A stretch of 7,680 nt of DNA, taken from Bacillota bacterium. GTDB lineage: Bacteria > Bacillota > Clostridia > DSM-8532. Numbering within the stretch: the stretch's first letter is position 1; each line of letters starts with the position of its first letter. Positions 6,567 to 7,680 of this stretch are shown here, in pieces. The position numbers and the translations under genes are program-made. A model generated the notes under the pieces. It ran no database searches and had not been told where the DNA came from. It worked only from the letters and a program-made list of their open reading frames with translations. The stretch spans positions 1-7,680 of the forward strand of contig JAEXPO010000188.1 of assembly GCA_023446675.1 (NCBI GenBank). Reading direction: 5' to 3'.

Positions 6567-7451
6567 TTAAAGGTATTTTTGAACATCCTTCTTGAGTTTT
6601 TCAACCTCTTCCTGGGAAAGGTCCATAAGCGGTGCCCGCATGTGTCCGCCCCGGACGCCGCGCAAGGTCAGAATATTTTTAAATATTGACATGTCGGCGC
6701 CGCCCTTCATGAGCCATACGAGATCGTTTGCCTTATCCTGTGCAATACGGGCAGCTTCCATATCCCCTGCCAGAAAATGCTTATAAACCTCTACGAAGGG
6801 CTCGGGGAAGGGGCCGGAGCATCCGGAAACCGTTCCGTCGCAGCCTGCGGTAAGAGCGGGCAGGAATAAATGATCCGCACCAAAAACAACTGAGAAGTTT
6901 CCCTTGTTAACTCTTTTGTATTTAAGAAGCATGCTCATATCGGCATAGCTGTATTTAATCCCGACCAGATTAGGGGAAGCGGCGCAGATCTCCTCAAGCA
7001 CCTCGCAGCTTAAGCCGTTATGGGCAAGCTGGGGAATTGCGTAGGCATATACGGGAAAACCGCTGGATACGGCCTGGCAGACAGCCTTATAATAAGCGGC
7101 CATGGCCCTGTCGTCTACTGTAAAATAGCTGGGGGTTACAACTCCGATACCGTCTGCTCCGATTTCCTCCGCATGTTTGGCCAGGCGAATGGTTTCCTCC
7201 TGACTCATGGCGCCCACGTGAATAAATACTGTAACGCGCCCGGCTGCTTTGCGTACGACGGTTTTTGCTATGGCTTTACGTTCCTCCTCGGTGCAGAGAT
7301 ACATTTCTCCTGTTGTGCCTGTCGGATATAAGCAGTTTACACCCTTTTCAATAAGAAATTCTGTCTGCTGCTCCAGTGCTTCCAAATCAAGCTGCCCTTT
7401 TTCATCAAATGGCGTAGTCATGGCCGTGATGACCCCAAGTAATCTTTTCAT
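6567..7451 (-). CDS. DHDPS/NAL superfamily (DapA-like) class I aldolase or dehydratase
   Basis: Predicted cytoplasmic TIM-barrel enzyme that forms a Schiff base with a 2-keto acid; likely an aldolase or dehydratase of a 2-keto-3-deoxy sugar acid. The 294 residues match the family. Visible motifs: PTGTTGE at 43-49 (the substrate carboxylate-binding GTTGE loop), YAYAIP at 135-140 with Tyr137 at the catalytic tyrosine position (YNVP/YNIP in relatives), and GIKYS at 164-168 with Lys166 as the Schiff-base lysine. The segment after the tyrosine reads QLAHNGLS and lacks the GRT with the carboxylate-binding Arg of true DapA. Together with the context this argues against lysine biosynthesis. Relatives include N-acetylneuraminate lyase, KDG aldolase and 5-keto-4-deoxyglucarate dehydratase; I cannot choose among them. 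It is the first gene of the operon; ATG 7451 is 6 nt after AGAGGG at 7463-7458. The gap to tctC is 62 nt and holds only the tctC ribosome binding site. Confidence 0.92.
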   Translation of the reverse strand: MKRLLGVITAMTTPFDEKGQLDLEALEQQTEFLIEKGVNCLYPTGTTGEMYLCTEEERKAIAKTVVRKAAGRVTVFIHVGAMSQEETIRLAKHAEEIGADGIGVVTPSYFTVDDRAMAAYYKAVCQAVSSGFPVYAYAIPQLAHNGLSCEVLEEICAASPNLVGIKYSYADMSMLLKYKRVNKGNFSVVFGADHLFLPALTAGCDGTVSGCSGPFPEPFVEVYKHFLAGDMEAARIAQDKANDLVWLMKGGADMSIFKNILTLRGVRGGHMRAPLMDLSQEEVEKLKKDVQKYL

Positions 7452-7546
7452 AGTATGCCCTCTCTGTTCTTTTTTCTCAAAGCTTTTTTAAAATGAATAT
7501 GGTTCAGCAATACTGCACTTAAAACAGAATTTAATTTTGTGAATTT
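7452..7546 (-). other. Untranslated leader of the operon
   Basis: About 90 bases between the predicted transcription start (near 7540) and the ATG at 7451. I see the AGAGGG ribosome binding site and A/T-rich sequence, plus a palindrome at the very 5' end (listed separately). There is no terminator-antiterminator arrangement or recognisable riboswitch. Confidence 0.55.
7524..7540. promoter_or_regulatory. Candidate repressor operator at the operon transcription start
   Basis: A 17-bp near-palindrome, ACAGAATT-T-AATTTTGT, with 7 of 8 arm positions complementary. It spans about +1 to +17 of the predicted minus-strand transcript, a classic place for a repressor to block transcription. The sequence is A/T-rich, so chance is not excluded, and no binding family can be named. 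Confidence 0.4.
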
Positions 7547-7575
7547 AGAATAACATATAGAAAATAGATTGTCAA
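7547..7575 (-). promoter_or_regulatory. Sigma-A-type promoter of the operon
   Basis: On the minus strand a perfect -35 TTGACA (7575-7570), a 17-bp spacer and -10 TATTCT (7552-7547), with an extended -10 TGT directly before it. The -10 matches consensus at four of six positions. Predicted start of transcription is near 7540. It is the only well-formed minus-strand promoter I found before the first gene. Confidence 0.75.
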
Positions 7576-7596
7576 ACGTGAATTAATGTCTATTTT
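7561..7596. repeat. Inverted repeat flanking the operon -35 box
   Basis: Perfect 8-bp arms AAAATAGA (7561-7568) and TCTATTTT (7589-7596), separated by 20 bp. One arm lies in the promoter spacer and the other just upstream of the -35 box, so a protein bound to both would straddle the -35. The arms are A/T-rich, which lowers the weight of the match. Confidence 0.4.
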
Positions 7597-7610
7597 ATAC
7601 AAAAAGTATA
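7596..7610. repeat. Short inverted repeat between the two divergent promoters
   Basis: TATAC (7596-7600), five A residues, GTATA (7606-7610). It lies between the two -35 boxes, where a shared regulator could bind. The arms are only 5 bp, so this is a weak call. Confidence 0.3.
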
Positions 7611-7622
7611 GTAAATTTAAAT

Positions 7623-7651
7623 TTGACAAATTGTAAAATTCAAGATATAAC
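7623..7651 (+). promoter_or_regulatory. Divergent sigma-A-type promoter facing right
   Basis: On the plus strand TTGACA (7623-7628), a 17-bp spacer and TATAAC (7646-7651), matching 11 of 12 consensus positions. It points away from the operon, implying a divergent gene beyond 7,680, most simply a regulator of this operon. No coding sequence for it is visible in the window. Confidence 0.65.
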
Positions 7652-7657
7652 TATTAT

Positions 7658-7675
7658 AATGAAACATCGTTCATT
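7658..7675. promoter_or_regulatory. Candidate operator at the start of the divergent transcript
   Basis: AATGAAACATCGTTCATT: arms AATGAA and TTCATT (6 bp) around six bases. It sits at the predicted +1 of the plus-strand promoter, where an autorepressor would bind. It resembles, from memory, the KdgR (IclR-family) box TGAAAC-NN-GTTTCA, but the right half lacks one T. Regulator identity is therefore uncertain. Confidence 0.4.
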
Positions 7676-7680
7676 ACTAC

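Noticed and set aside
7659..7680. Plus-strand ATG at 7659 as the start of a divergent gene
   Set aside because: There is no ribosome binding site before it, it lies at the predicted transcription start, and only seven codons are visible.
1..7680. CRISPR arrays, insertion sequences, tRNA or rRNA genes, phage genes
   Set aside because: No regularly spaced repeats, transposase motifs, tRNA-like folds or rRNA segments were seen; nearly the whole window is accounted for by a metabolic operon.

Overview
The window is about half G+C and reads as one long minus-strand operon (transcription right to left), with an AT-rich control region at the right edge (about 7,480-7,680). Strong AGGAGG-type ribosome binding sites, one TTG start, sigma-A-like promoter boxes, a lipobox on the binding protein and a KDPG aldolase-VOC fusion all suggest a Clostridia-type Firmicute (Lachnospiraceae/Oscillospiraceae-like). 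This assignment is an inference.

Layout in transcription order: control region with a good minus-strand promoter (TTGACA, 17 bp, extended TGT-TATTCT), a back-to-back plus-strand promoter (TTGACA, 17 bp, TATAAC) for a gene beyond the right edge, and several inverted repeats; a DHDPS/N-acetylneuraminate-lyase family aldolase or dehydratase (7451-6567); a complete tripartite tricarboxylate transporter, as lipoprotein binding protein TctC (6504-5530), small membrane subunit TctB (5453-4989) and large membrane subunit TctA (4973-3447); a KDPG-type aldolase with a fused C-terminal glyoxalase-like (VOC) domain (3423-2458); dihydroxyacetone-kinase-type subunits DhaK (2441-1449) and DhaL (1436-780); and the first 258 codons of a PfkB-family 2-keto-3-deoxygluconate kinase (775 to the left edge). 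Most junctions are 4-23 nt, and at dhaK, dhaL and tctA the ribosome binding site overlaps the upstream stop codon. The wider tctC-tctB gap holds a perfect 13-bp hairpin that probably sets subunit ratios.

How the genes may work together (inference): the transporter imports a carboxylate, probably a sugar acid. The intermediate would be a 2-keto-3-deoxy sugar acid. KDG kinase plus KDPG aldolase form a phosphorylating branch giving pyruvate and a triose phosphate. The DHDPS-family enzyme could cleave or dehydrate the unphosphorylated keto acid, with DhaK/DhaL phosphorylating the resulting triose or short ketose. No dehydratase or oxidoreductase that would make the keto-deoxy acid lies in the window, and no DhaM. 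The true substrate is unknown. The most interesting points are the gene combination, the divergent DhaK/DhaL pair, the aldolase-VOC fusion and the divergent control region.
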